A stretch of 64,000 nt of DNA from DATBLE01 sp963791425 (GTDB taxonomy: Bacteria; Actinomycetota; Thermoleophilia; Gaiellales; Gaiellaceae): the NCBI GenBank assembly GCA_963791425.1, contig CAWBSE010000004.1:186001-250000 (forward strand). Reading direction: 5' to 3'. Within the stretch, counting starts at the first letter, position 1, and every line of letters starts with the position of its first letter. The notes below the pieces were generated by a model. That model was given only the letters and a program-made list of their open reading frames with translations, searched no databases and had not been told where the DNA came from. Shown here piece after piece: positions 26,751 to 35,759 of the stretch. Made by a program: the position numbers and the translations under genes.

Positions 26751-28023
26751 TCAGTGGGTGAACTGCTGCTTCTTCGGTGGAGCCGGTCAGCGCGAGCGTG
26801 GAGCTCTTGCCGCCGGAGACGGCCTCGACGACGCGGTCGAAGTAGCCGGCGCCGACCTCGCGCTGGTGGCGGGCGGCGGTGTAGCCGTGCTCCTCGAGGG
26901 CGAACTCGTGCTCCTGGAGCTCGACGTAGGCGGACATGCCGCGCTCGGCGTAGCCGCGGGCGAGGTCGAACATGCCGGCGTTCAGGGAGTGGAAGCCGGC
27001 GAGGGTGACGAACTGGTAGCGGTAGCCGAGCTCGGCGAGCGTCTGGCGGAACGTCGCGATCTGGTCGTCGTCGAGGTGCTTGCGCCAGTTGAACGACGGC
27101 GAGCAGTTGTACGCGAACATCTTGCCGGGGTAGCGCTCGTGGATCGCCTGGGCGAACTCGCGTGCCTCGCCGATGTCGGGGGTGCCGGTCTCGAACCAGA
27201 TCAGGTCGCAGTAGGGCGCGTAGGCGAGCGAGCGGGCGATCACCGGGTCGAGGCCGTCGCGGACGCGGAAGAACCCTTCCGGCGTGCGCTCGCCGGTGGT
27301 GAACTCGGCGTCGATCTCGTCCACGTCGCTGGTCAGCAGCGTCGCCGAGAGCGCGTCGGTGCGGCAGACCAGAACGGTGGGGACGCCGCAGACGTCGGCG
27401 GCGAGCCGCGCGGCGACGAGCGTACGGATGTGCTGGCTGGTGGGGACGAGCACCTTGCCGCCGAGGTGGCCGCACTTCTTCTCGGAGGAGAGCTGGTCCT
27501 CGAAGTGGACGCCGGCGGCGCCCGCCTCGATGAACGACTTCATCAGCTCGAACGCGTTCAGCGGGCCGCCGAAGCCGGCCTCGGCGTCGGCGACGATCGG
27601 CACCAGCCAGTGCGTGTCGTCGGTGCCTTCGCCGTGCTCGATCTGGTCGGCGCGCAGCAGCGCGTTGTTCAGGCGGCGCACCAGCGCGGGCGCGCTGTTC
27701 GCCGGATACAGGCTCTGATCGGGATACGTGTTCCCGGAGAGGTTGGCGTCGGCGGCGACCTGCCAGCCGGACAGGTAGATCGACTTCAGGCCGGCCTTGA
27801 CCATCTGCACGGCCTGGCCGCCGGTCATCGCGCCGAGTGCGGCGACGCACGACTCGGAGTGGAGGAGCTGCCACAGCCGCTGGGAGCCGAGGCGGGCGAG
27901 CGTGTGCTCGACCTGGACGGAGCCGCGCAGCCGCTCGACGTCCTCGGGCGTGTACGGCCGCTCGACTCCCGCCCAGCGATCGGGCCCATGCCCGTTGCGT
28001 AGCCGGCATGCGTGCGTGCTCAT
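26751..28023 (-). CDS. aceA: Isocitrate lyase (one extra base near the end)
   Basis: About 423 residues after correction. Isocitrate lyase splits isocitrate into succinate and glyoxylate in the glyoxylate shunt. Key blocks are YLSGWQVAADAN, DAEAGFGGPLNAFELMKSFI, the catalytic EKKCGHLGGKVLVP, VCRTDAL and YNCSPSFNW. The C-terminus is broken at GSTEEA; removing one base near 26769 yields GSTEEQQFTH followed by a stop, the expected length, and an intact ribosome-binding site for the next gene. Malate synthase is not in the window. Regulation by the FCD regulator at its operon end is likely. Confidence 0.93.
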
Positions 28024-28185
28024 CCTCTCCCTACTCGTTGTCGTGGTCGCGCTCGCAGAACTCCGGACACGTGCACTCGGCGAGCGCGGAGGTGGGCACG
28101 GCCGACCGATTCGGATACGAATCGCAGTGATTTCGGATCCTAGAACGGCGAAGATAGCGGGTTAATACGCTGATATGTGGTCATC

Positions 28186-28195
28186 TTGGATCCAA
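28186..28195. promoter_or_regulatory. Palindromic operator candidate, copy 1
   Basis: TTGGATCCAA, a perfect 10-base palindrome within a 12-base direct repeat CTTGGATCCAAT. It is in the aceA-valS divergent region, and matches the general TTGG-CCAA shape of FCD-type GntR operators. An FCD regulator is encoded in the aceA operon. Confidence 0.5.
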
Positions 28196-28207
28196 TACTA
28201 CCTGAAC

Positions 28208-28217
28208 TTGGATCCAA
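28208..28217. promoter_or_regulatory. Palindromic operator candidate, copy 2
   Basis: Second TTGGATCCAA, centre 22 bases from the first, so both lie on the same face of the helix about two turns apart. It is about 46 bases before valS and 190 bases before aceA. Confidence 0.5.
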
Positions 28218-28250
28218 TTACACGGCGGAGGCCGGACGACACCCGCTCCG

Positions 28251-28256
28251 TAGAAT
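28251..28256 (+). promoter_or_regulatory. Likely -10 element of valS, leaderless type
   Basis: TAGAAT lies 6 bases before the valS ATG, the spacing at which transcription would begin at or next to the start codon. No ribosome-binding site is visible, and no clear -35 hexamer is seen. Confidence 0.5.
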
Positions 28257-28262
28257 GGGACG

Positions 28263-30676
28263 ATGGAGCCGCTGTACAGCCCGGAAGGCGTGGAAGAGCG
28301 CTGGCAGAAGACCTGGGAGGAGGAAGGTCTGTACCAGGCGGACCCGGATCCGAGCCGCGAGAGCTTCGCGATCGCGCATCCGCCGCCGAACGTGACGGGT
28401 GACCTGCACCTCGGCCACGCGCTCCAGCTCTCGCTCGCCGACACGATCGTCCGGACGCGCCGGATGCAGGGCTACAACGTGCTCTTCCAGCCCGGGTACG
28501 ACCACGCCGGCATCTCCACCCAGAACGCGGTCGAGAAGCATCTCGCCGCGCAGGGGAAGTCACGCCAGGATCTCGGCCGCGAGGCGTTCGTCGAGCTCGT
28601 CTGGGAGTGGCTCCACGAGTACGGCGGCAAGATCATGTTCCAGTTCCGCCGGATCGGCGCCTCGCTCGACTACCGCCGTGAGCGGTTCACGATGGACGAC
28701 GCGTACATCCGCGCGGTCATGCGCTTCTTCGTCCACCTCTGGGACAAGGGCTGGATCTACCGCGCGAACCGGATCGTCAACTGGTGCCCGTTCCACCTGA
28801 CGTCGCTGTCCGACCTCGAGCTCGCGCACGAGGACGTCGACGACGCGCTCACGTACGTCCGCTACCCGCTCGCAGACGGCGACGGGCACATCACGATCGC
28901 CACCGCCCGGCCGGCGACGATCCCGGCCGACGTCGCGGTCGCCGTCCACCCGGACGACGACCGCTACCGCGACCTGGTCGGGCGCGAGGTCGTCGTCCCG
29001 TGGGTCGGGCGCCGCGTCCCGGTGATCACCGACGAGCGGGTCGAGCTCGACTTCGGCACCGGCGCGCTGAAGGTGACGCCGGGCCACGACACGAAGGACT
29101 GGGAGATCGGCCGCGACCACGGCCTCGCCGAGCTGACCGTGATCGGCCCCGACGGCCGGATGAACGCCGAGGCCGGCGAGGGGCTCGAGGGGCTGACCCA
29201 GGCGGAGGCCGACGAGCGGATCCTCGAGTGGCTGCGCGAGCACGACCAGCTGGAGAAGCGCGAGTCGTACCGGCACACGGTCGCGCTCTGCGACCGCTGC
29301 AAGACGCGGATCGAGCCGCTGATCTCGCCGCAGTGGTGGTGCTCGATGACCGACCTGAAGGCGAAGGCGCTCGACGCCGCTGAACGACGGCCGCGTCCGC
29401 TTCCACCCGGAGTCGCAGCATCGTTTCGCGGTGACGTCGCTGGAGGACGCGCCCGACTGGAACATCTCGCGGCAGATCTGGTGGGGCCACCAGCTGCCGC
29501 TCTGGGAGTGCCCCGACGGCCACTTCACCGTGCGTGGAGGACGAGCCGTCGGCGTGCGCCGAGTGCGGCTCGGCCGAGCTGACCCGCAGTGAGGACGTGC
29601 TCGACACGTGGTTCTCGTCGGCGCTCTGGCCGTTCGCGACGCTCGGCTGGCCCGACGACACCGATGACCTGCGCACCTTCTACCCCGGCGACCTGAACAC
29701 GACGGCCCGCGACATCATCCGCCTCTGGGAGAACCGGATGATCTTCGCCGGGCTCGAGCTGATGGGCGACGTGCCGTTCTCGAACGTCGTCATCCACTCG
29801 CTCGTGCACGCGCCGACCGGCGGCAGGATGTCGAAGAGCCTCGGCACCGGGATGAACCCGCTCGCCCTGATCGAGAAGCACGGCGCCGACGCCACGCGCT
29901 ACGGGCTGATGAAGATGGCCTCGTCGCAGGACGTGACGTTCTCCGAGGGTGCGATCGAGGAGGGACGGAAGCTCGCGAACAAGCTCTGGAACGCCAGTCG
30001 CCTGCTGCTGTCTGCAGCAGGCGAGGAGGTGGAGGCCCGTCCCACGTCGCTCGAAGAGCGCTGGATCCTTGCCCGCATCGAGGTCGTGCGGGGGCAGCTC
30101 GAACGCGCGATCGACGCCTTCGATTTCTCGGAGGCGATGAGCCTCCTGTACCACCTGACCTTCGACGACTTCTGCGACTGGTACGCCGAGGCGATCAAGC
30201 CGCGGCTGTACGCCGGCGACGCCGACGCCCGCGCCACCGCGCTGGCCGCGCTCGAGCGGCTGCTCAAGCTCCTGCACCCGGCGATGCCGCACGTGACCGA
30301 GGAGATCTGGACGAACCTGCCGAACCGGGAAGGCCGGCTGATCGCCTCCGCGTGGCCCGAGGCGGGCGACGAGTCGGCCGCAGGCGTGCTCGAAGCGGTG
30401 CAGGCGGCCGCGGCGACGTTCCGGCGCAGCGGCGTGCTCGTTCCGCTCGAGGGCGACGAGAAGCGGATCTTCGACATCGTCGTGAAGCCGGAGCGGGTGA
30501 AGGCGAACGGGAACGTCGACGCCGAGCGTGACCGGCTCAGCGGCGAGATCGCGCGCGCCGAGAAGATGCTCGCGAACGACCGCTTCATCCAGAACGCCCC
30601 CGCGGACGTCGTCGAGGCGGAGCGGGAGAAGCTCGCGCGCTACCGCCGTGAGCTCGATGCGATTTCCGGCGACTGA
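28263..30676 (+). CDS. valS: Valyl-tRNA synthetase (two extra bases)
   Basis: About 803 residues after correction. Class I synthetase charging tRNA-Val. HIGH motif is DLHLGHA (near residue 48), KMSKS motif is GRMSKSLG, and the editing domain includes TIATARPATIPADVA and the GTGALKVTPGHD block. The C-terminal anticodon-binding domain and a short coiled-coil tail are intact. Frame changes occur near 29383 (after LKAKALDAA) and near 29532 (before EDEPSACAECGSAEL); each is a +1 shift. The stretch between them (NISRQIWWGHQLP) is conserved. Being essential, the gene is almost surely intact in the cell. Confidence 0.93.
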
Positions 30677-31775
30677 CTGGGTCGCGGGGCTCTCCCCGTG
30701 GCCCGAGGAGTTCGGGCTCGGGAGCATGCGCGCGCTGCTCGCCGAGCTCGGCGACCCGCAACTCGCGTTCCCCTCGGTGCACGTCGTCGGGACGAACGGC
30801 AAGTCGTCGACGACGCGGACGACCGCCGAGATCCTGCGGGGTGAGGGGCTGCAGGTTGGGGCCTATACGTCGCCTCATGTATCAGCCTGGGACGAGCGGC
30901 TCGACACCGACGCGGGGGGATTCGAGCGGGCGATCGCGCGTGTCCGCCCGGCGGCCGAGCGGCTGGGCGCCACGCAGTTCGAGACACTCACGGCGGCGGC
31001 GCTCGCCGAGTTCGCCGACGCCGGGGTCGACGTCGCCGTCGTCGAGGCCGGGCTCGGAGGGCGGCTCGACGCGACGAACGTCCTTCGCTCGCCCGTCGTC
31101 GTCCTGACGAACGTCGGGCTCGAGCACACCGAGCAGCTGGGGGAGACGCGCGAGGAGATCGCCGCCGAGAAGCTCGCCGTCGTCCAGGAGGGAGCGACGG
31201 TCGTGCTCTGCGAGCCCGAGTGGCAGGCGCTCGCCCGCTCGTCCGGCGCCGCGTCGGTCGTGCTCACGGGGCGGAGCAACCTCGCGCTCGCCGTCGCCGC
31301 CGCGGAGTCGTTCCTCGGCCGTCCGCTCGATCACCCGCCGACGGAGCCGGCTGCGCTGCCCGGCCGGCTCGACCGCCGCGGCGAGCATCCGCTCGAGATC
31401 TGGGACGGCGCGCACAACCTCGACGGCGTCCAGTGGCTGCTGCCGCGCGTCCCCGACCGGCGCTACGTCGTCGTCGCGTCGATCCTGCGCGACAAGGACG
31501 TGGAGGGGATGCTCGCGGCGCTCTCCGCCCTCGGCGACGTGCTGGTCGCGACCGAGTCGAGCAACTCCCGCGTGTTGTCCGCCGACGAACTTGCAACGCT
31601 TGGAGGTCGATGGTTCCCGAGAACGGAGAAGGAGCGGCGGCCCGCCGCCGCGCTCGCCAGCGCACGCGCGATCGCAGGACCGACGGGGGCGGTGCTGGTG
31701 ACGGGGTCGCTGTACCTGCTCGCCGACCTCGCCGGCCCCCGCGACGACGTACCATCCAGCACGGGACGCGGCTGA
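30657..31775 (+). CDS. folC: Folylpolyglutamate synthase/dihydrofolate synthase
   Basis: A 372-residue Mur-ligase-fold enzyme adding glutamate to folates. The ATP site is VVGTNGKSSTTR near residue 46, followed by GAYTSPHVSAWDERL, VVEAGLGGRLDATN and LTNVGLEHTEQLG; the C-terminal domain has LEIWDGAHNLDG. The chosen ATG gives MRFPATDWVAGLSPWPEEFGL, which matches family N-termini; it overlaps the end of valS by 20 bases, so the genes are coupled. Confidence 0.92.
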   Translation: MRFPATDWVAGLSPWPEEFGLGSMRALLAELGDPQLAFPSVHVVGTNGKSSTTRTTAEILRGEGLQVGAYTSPHVSAWDERLDTDAGGFERAIARVRPAAERLGATQFETLTAAALAEFADAGVDVAVVEAGLGGRLDATNVLRSPVVVLTNVGLEHTEQLGETREEIAAEKLAVVQEGATVVLCEPEWQALARSSGAASVVLTGRSNLALAVAAAESFLGRPLDHPPTEPAALPGRLDRRGEHPLEIWDGAHNLDGVQWLLPRVPDRRYVVVASILRDKDVEGMLAALSALGDVLVATESSNSRVLSADELATLGGRWFPRTEKERRPAAALASARAIAGPTGAVLVTGSLYLLADLAGPRDDVPSSTGRG

Positions 31776-31864
31776 GCGTCTACGTCTTCGCAGCGATCGT
31801 GATCGCGGCATTTGCAGGAATCGCGTTCGCGGTGGGGTACGTCGTCGGGAAGCTCCTCCTCTAA
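31772..31864 (+). CDS. Possible very small membrane protein with CTG start
   Basis: A 30-residue frame that is almost wholly one hydrophobic helix (SVYVFAAIVIAAFAGIAF, then AVGYVVGKLLL). The only start codon in a sensible place is CTG, overlapping the folC stop as CTGA. The hydrophobic run ending in Gly-Lys is convincing as a membrane peptide and lies in an operon position, but translation from CTG is unproven. Confidence 0.35.
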   Translation: MSVYVFAAIVIAAFAGIAFAVGYVVGKLLL

Positions 31865-31867
31865 GCC

Positions 31868-32479
31868 ATGCTCCACCTACTCTTCGCCGACACCACGACC
31901 ACGGACAACGGCCTCTTCAACGGGGTCAACGACTTCTTCAACTCCGGGACGTGGCTCGTGATCCGGAATCTTGCGGTGTTCTTCGTCGCGGTGTTCTGGC
32001 TGGCCAGCGCGTACTGGGTCTACAAGGACTCGCGCCGGCGGATCGAGGATCCGTGGCTGGTGGCGATGGCGACCCTGCTCGGGCTCGTGCCGCCGTTCAT
32101 CGGGCCGCTCGTCTACCTCTTCTTCCGGCCGCCGGAATACCTCGAGGACGTGCGCGAGCGCGAGCTCGGCGTGCGCGCGATGGAGGAGCAGCTCGGCACG
32201 CGCCTGTCGCACTGCCCGGTCTGCCGCGCAGCGGTCGAGCCCGGCTACCTCGTCTGTCCGGTCTGCACGACCAAGCTGAAGCAGGCGTGCGTCACGTGCA
32301 AGGCGCCGCTCGAGCCGCTGTGGCAGGTGTGCCCGTTCTGCGAGACGCCGATCGTCCGCCGGTCTCCCGTGTTCGAGGAGACGATGGCGATGTCCCCGGA
32401 GGACACCCCGATCCGGACGCCGCGCCAGCGCGTCGGCTGGGACGAGGACACCTCCGAGAGCCTGACCGGCGACAAGTAG
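31868..32479 (+). CDS. Membrane protein with double zinc-ribbon domain
   Basis: A 203-residue protein. Two transmembrane helices (residues about 30-52 and 64-86) are followed by a cytoplasmic coiled segment (EYLEDVRERELGVRAMEEQL) and a zinc-ribbon pair made from CPVCRAA, CPVCTTK, CVTCKAP and CPFCETP. The tail is acidic. Such proteins may anchor or sense at the membrane; the role is unknown. It lies between folC and ndk in the same direction. Confidence 0.75.
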   Translation: MLHLLFADTTTTDNGLFNGVNDFFNSGTWLVIRNLAVFFVAVFWLASAYWVYKDSRRRIEDPWLVAMATLLGLVPPFIGPLVYLFFRPPEYLEDVRERELGVRAMEEQLGTRLSHCPVCRAAVEPGYLVCPVCTTKLKQACVTCKAPLEPLWQVCPFCETPIVRRSPVFEETMAMSPEDTPIRTPRQRVGWDEDTSESLTGDK

Positions 32480-32492
32480 ACTCCGGCGCGGC

Positions 32493-32910
32493 ATGGCAGT
32501 CGAGCGGACACTGGTCCTGATCAAGCCGGACGCCGTCAGGCGCGGGCTGGCCGGGGAGATCCTCGGGCGCTTCGAGGCGCGCGGGCTGGTCATGCGCGCG
32601 GGCAAGGCTGCTGACGGTGTCGCGGGAGCTGGCCGAGCAGCACTACGCGGAGCACTCCGAGAAGCCGTTCTTCGGCGAGCTCGTCGAGTTCATCACCTCG
32701 TCGCCGACGCTCGCGCTCGTGCTCGAGGGCGAGGGCGCGATCAAGGTGGTGCGCACGACGATGGGCTCGACGAACCCGGCCGAGTCGGCGCCCGGCACGA
32801 TCCGCGGCGACCTCGCGCTGTCGATGCCGGACAACCTCGTGCACGGCTCCGACTCGCCCGAGTCGGCTGCCCGCGAGGTCGCGCTCTGGTTCGGCAATGA
32901 ACTCGGCTGA
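32493..32910 (+). CDS. ndk: Nucleoside diphosphate kinase (one extra base)
   Basis: About 138 residues after removal of one G near 32606. It balances nucleoside triphosphates. ERTLVLIKPDAVRRGLAGEI opens the protein, SRELAEQHYAEHSEKPFF and GSTNPAESAPGTIRGD follow, and the phosphorylated His117 is in NLVHGSDS. The first 38 residues are in one frame and the rest in the next, while the motifs on both sides are perfect. A TAGACT hexamer is 10 bases before ATG. Its end overlaps the following methyltransferase start. Confidence 0.93.
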
Positions 32911-33649
32911 GCACAACCGCGCGACCTGGGACCGGCTGAGCGACGAGTACCAGGCGCGGAACGCCGACTTCATCGGGCGCAAGGACGGGCCGCGCTGGGG
33001 CATGTGGCAGCTGCCCGACTCGGAGCTCGGGATCATCGGCGACGTCGCCGGCAAGGACGTCCTCGAGCTCGGCTGCGGCGCGGCCCAGTGGTCGATCCTG
33101 CTCGCGGAACGCGGTGCGCGGGTCGTCGGGCTCGACAACTCCGCGCGGCAACTCGAGCACGCGCGTGAGCTGATGGCCGCGGCAGGGGTCGACTTCCCGC
33201 TGGTGCACTCCAGCGCGGAGGAGGTGCCGCTGCAGGACGCGAGCTTCGACATCGTCTTCTGCGACCACGGCGGGATGACGTTCGGCGACCCGTACCTGAC
33301 CGTCCCGCAGGCGGCGCGGCTGCTGCGCCCGGGAGGGCTGCTCGCGTTCTCGCACTCCTCACCGCTCGTCATGTGCTGCTGGAACCCGGAGACCGACTCG
33401 ATCGAGCGGCGTCTCGTCTCCGACTACTTCGGCATGCACCGCTTCGACGCTCTGCCCGACGAGCCCGTCGAGTTCAACCTGCCCTACGGCAAGTGGATCC
33501 GGCTGTTCCGCGAGCACGGCTTCCGCGTGGAGGCGCTGGTCGAGGTGCAGCCGCCGGAGGGTGCCACGACGTCCTACCGCTCGCCCGACGAGACCGAGTG
33601 GGCGCGCACGTGGCCGATGGAGGAGATCTGGCGATGCCGGAAGGCCTAA
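32897..33649 (+). CDS. Class I SAM-dependent methyltransferase, copy 1
   Basis: A 250-residue Rossmann-fold methyltransferase. Motif I is VLELGCGAAQWS near residue 55, motif II LDNSARQLE, and the post-motif HSSAEEVPLQDASFDIV leads to motif IV with DHGGMTF. The C-terminal region (DYFGMHRFD, EFNLPYGKWIRLFREHGF) is shared with its neighbour. The substrate is unknown. The start overlaps the end of ndk and the end overlaps copy 2, so the three genes are translationally linked. Confidence 0.88.
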   Translation: MNSAEHNRATWDRLSDEYQARNADFIGRKDGPRWGMWQLPDSELGIIGDVAGKDVLELGCGAAQWSILLAERGARVVGLDNSARQLEHARELMAAAGVDFPLVHSSAEEVPLQDASFDIVFCDHGGMTFGDPYLTVPQAARLLRPGGLLAFSHSSPLVMCCWNPETDSIERRLVSDYFGMHRFDALPDEPVEFNLPYGKWIRLFREHGFRVEALVEVQPPEGATTSYRSPDETEWARTWPMEEIWRCRKA

Positions 33650-34404
33650 CTCCGCACGCAGCGCAGAACCAGGCGTCCTGGGCCAAGGAGGCGCCGAACT
33701 ACGTGCCCGGGGCGGAGCGGAACTGGTCGACCGAGGAGATCACGTGGGGCATCCTCGACGTGCCGGAGGCGGAGCTCCGGATTCTCCCCGCGGTCGACGG
33801 GAAGGACGTGGTCGAGCTCGGTTGCGGTACCGCATACGTGTCGGCGTGGCTGGCGCGGCGGGGGGCTCGGGTGGTCGGCGTCGACGTGACGGCGGAGCAG
33901 CTCGAGACCGCACGGAGGATGCAGCAGGAGCACGCGCTCGAGTTCCCGCTCATCCATGCGAGCGCCGAGGACGTCCCGCTGCCGGACGCGTCGTTCGATC
34001 TGGCCGTGTCGGAGTACGGCGCGTCGATCTGGTGCGATCCCGACCTCTGGATCGCGGAGGCGGCACGGCTGCTGCGGCCGGGGGGCGAGCTCGTCTTTCT
34101 CGTCAACGGGACGCTCCTGATGCTGACCATGCCCGACGTCGACCCGGTCGAGCCGGCAGGCGCAGAGCTCCTGCGGCCGTACTTCGGGATGAAGCGGTTC
34201 GAGTGGGAAGGGGACGATGCGATCGACTTCCACCTCGGCTTCGGCGACTGGATCCGTGTGCTCGGGGAGCACGGCTTCGAGGTGCTGCGGCTTGCGGAGC
34301 TGCGGCGACCCGGTGCCGGGAGCGGCCGGTACAACCTGTTCACGCCCGAGTGGGCCGAGCGCTGGCCGGCCGAGGAGATGTGGAAGGTGCGCAAGGTGGT
34401 GTGA
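33634..34404 (+). CDS. Class I SAM-dependent methyltransferase, copy 2
   Basis: A 256-residue paralogue of the preceding gene. It shares the layout: NQASWAKEAPNYV at the start, VVELGCGTAYVSAWLARRGA as motif I, GVDVTAEQLE, HASAEDVPLPDASFDLAVSEY, and the closing PYFGMKRFEWEGDDAIDFHLGFGDW block. Tandem duplication followed by divergence is evident from the co-linear motifs. It overlaps copy 1 by 16 bases and ends inside the Maf start (GTGA). Confidence 0.88.
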   Translation: MPEGLTPHAAQNQASWAKEAPNYVPGAERNWSTEEITWGILDVPEAELRILPAVDGKDVVELGCGTAYVSAWLARRGARVVGVDVTAEQLETARRMQQEHALEFPLIHASAEDVPLPDASFDLAVSEYGASIWCDPDLWIAEAARLLRPGGELVFLVNGTLLMLTMPDVDPVEPAGAELLRPYFGMKRFEWEGDDAIDFHLGFGDWIRVLGEHGFEVLRLAELRRPGAGSGRYNLFTPEWAERWPAEEMWKVRKVV

Positions 34405-34985
34405 GCGCTCCGCCGCTCCTGCTCGCCTCGACCTCGCCGCAGCGCCGCGCGATCCTCGAACAGCTCGGCATCCCGTTCGAGGTGGTCGCGCCGGACTACG
34501 TCGAGCACGACCCGCCCGATGCCGATCCGGTCGCGCTCGTGCGCGCACACGCGCGCGGGAAGGCCCGGTCGGTGGTGGACAAGGCCGGCGACCGTCCGGT
34601 GCTCGGCGTCGACACGACCGTCGTCTGCGACGGCCGTGTGTTCGCGAAGGCGAGCGGCCCCGACGAGGCGGTGGCGATGCTGGAGGCGTTCGGCGGCGCC
34701 ACCCACGAGGTCGTCTCCGGCCTCTGCCTGCTCACGCCCGACTGGGAAGAGCTCCACACCGAGACGACGCGGGTGACGTTCCGCCCACTGGCCGCGCGGG
34801 ACATCTCGGCGTACGTCGCGTCGGGAGAGTGGGAGGGCCGCGCGGGCGCGTACGCGATCCAGGGCCGGGGCGCCACGCTGGTCAAGCGGGTCGAAGGCGA
34901 CTACCTGAACGTGGTCGGCCTCCCGGCCGCGCTCCTCGTCCGCCTGCTGTCGAATCACTTCCCCGGCGCGTACGGCCTCGGCTAG
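34401..34985 (+). CDS. maf: Maf-like nucleoside triphosphate pyrophosphatase
   Basis: A 194-residue house-cleaning hydrolase of modified or non-canonical nucleotides linked to division control. Family blocks: LLLASTSPQRRAILEQLGIPF at the start, VLGVDTTVVCDGRVFAK with the catalytic Asp, and GEWEGRAGAYAIQG near the C-terminus. GTG start overlaps the previous stop. It ends where the transposase-linked inverted repeat begins, next to the cell-shape cluster that usually follows maf. Confidence 0.92.
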   Translation: MSAPPLLLASTSPQRRAILEQLGIPFEVVAPDYVEHDPPDADPVALVRAHARGKARSVVDKAGDRPVLGVDTTVVCDGRVFAKASGPDEAVAMLEAFGGATHEVVSGLCLLTPDWEELHTETTRVTFRPLAARDISAYVASGEWEGRAGAYAIQGRGATLVKRVEGDYLNVVGLPAALLVRLLSNHFPGAYGLG

Positions 34986-35024
34986 TTCGGACATGGCAAG
35001 GGTCTGACCCCTGCCATGTCCGAA
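34986..35024. repeat. REP-like hairpin, left end of transposase element
   Basis: TTCGGACATGGC (34986-34997) pairs with GCCATGTCCGAA (35013-35024), and the interior AGGGTC/GACCC(C)T pairs almost fully, so the whole 39 bases fold into one long hairpin. Bases 34989-35012 recur in inverted orientation at 35677-35700. It is 4 bases from the end of the transposase gene. Confidence 0.8.
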
Positions 35025-35028
35025 ACGG

Positions 35029-35595
35029 TCAGGCGACGCGCTGCCGCTCGAACCCCTCCTCGACGAACTCCAGAAACCGCGAACGCGCCTCTTCCGGAGT
35101 GCGACCGTACTGCTCGAGCAGCCACTCGTACCGCAGAAAGTCCGGCCGTGGCGTGAGCCCGAGCGTGGCGCGGAGACTGCCCCACCGCCAGTCGAGTGGG
35201 TGGTCGACGAGCCCGGCTCGGACGGGGTTCAACGCGTCGTAGCGTGCGCACTCGAGGAGATGGGTCTCCGTCTCCACCAGCCGCGAGTGGAACCGTCCCT
35301 GGAAGAGATGCCCTGAGTAGGCATGCGCGTCATTGAAGAACTGCCCGTACAGGCCGTTCAGCCGTTGCATCCCGTGTGAGAGATTCGGCTTCGGCGCCCG
35401 GACGAGGAGATGGAAGTGGTTCGTCATGTGGATGAGGCTGAAGACATCCCACTCTGCCTCCCCAGCGACCCGGCTCAACCACCGGAAGTGGAAGACATGG
35501 TCGTTGGCCTCGAGAAAGATGGGCTGCTTCCGGTTGCCGCGGCAGGTGATGTGGTAGATCGCGCCGGGCGTGTTGACTCGGAGCGCGCGGGGCAT
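35029..35595 (-). CDS. REP-associated tyrosine transposase (RAYT)
   Basis: A 188-residue Y1 transposase of the TnpA_REP type. Blocks: GAIYHITCRGNRKQPIF near the N-terminus, the HUH metal motif in HMTNHFHLLV, and the catalytic Tyr in the LNGLYGQFFNDAH region followed by HLFQGRFHS. RAYTs cut and join single strands at REP hairpins and are usually domesticated, present once with scattered REPs. The gene is on the minus strand against its neighbours, ends next to one REP hairpin and has a second copy of the sequence upstream. Confidence 0.92.
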   Translation of the reverse strand: MPRALRVNTPGAIYHITCRGNRKQPIFLEANDHVFHFRWLSRVAGEAEWDVFSLIHMTNHFHLLVRAPKPNLSHGMQRLNGLYGQFFNDAHAYSGHLFQGRFHSRLVETETHLLECARYDALNPVRAGLVDHPLDWRWGSLRATLGLTPRPDFLRYEWLLEQYGRTPEEARSRFLEFVEEGFERQRVA

Positions 35596-35676
35596 GCGGC
35601 GACGGTACCGCCGGCGGTCGAGCGCGACGGCCGCCGATCCAGAATCGTCACGAAGTCGACCCGGTTTCGACGCTGG

Positions 35677-35700
35677 AGGGGTCAGACCCTTGCCATGTCC
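35677..35700. repeat. REP-like repeat, right copy (inverted)
   Basis: Exact reverse complement of 34989-35012; it starts AGGGGTCAGACC and ends TGCCATGTCC. Only the inner half (AGGGGTC/GACCCT) can fold here because the outer arm is missing on the left side. It is 60 bases before mreB. Confidence 0.8.
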
Positions 35701-35759
35701 CGAGGGGACACTGCCGCGGAGCAGGGGAATCGCCAGCAAGCGAGTACACTGGCCTTCCC

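Larger units (their letters stand above)
34986..35700. mobile_element. REP-associated transposase element between maf and mreB
   Basis: A tyrosine transposase gene flanked by a 24-base sequence in inverted orientation at both sides (34989-35012 and 35677-35700). The insertion separates maf from mreB, genes usually adjacent or nearby. No target duplication is evident, consistent with single-strand transposition by this family. Confidence 0.65.

Noticed and set aside
26751..28023. Isocitrate lyase naturally fused to a C-terminal extra domain
   Set aside because: The fusion arises from one extra base; removing it gives the expected end, a stop and a ribosome-binding site for the next gene.
28263..30676. 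valS as a true pseudogene
   Set aside because: All motifs are intact and the gene is essential; same-direction single extra bases across unrelated genes point to sequence errors.
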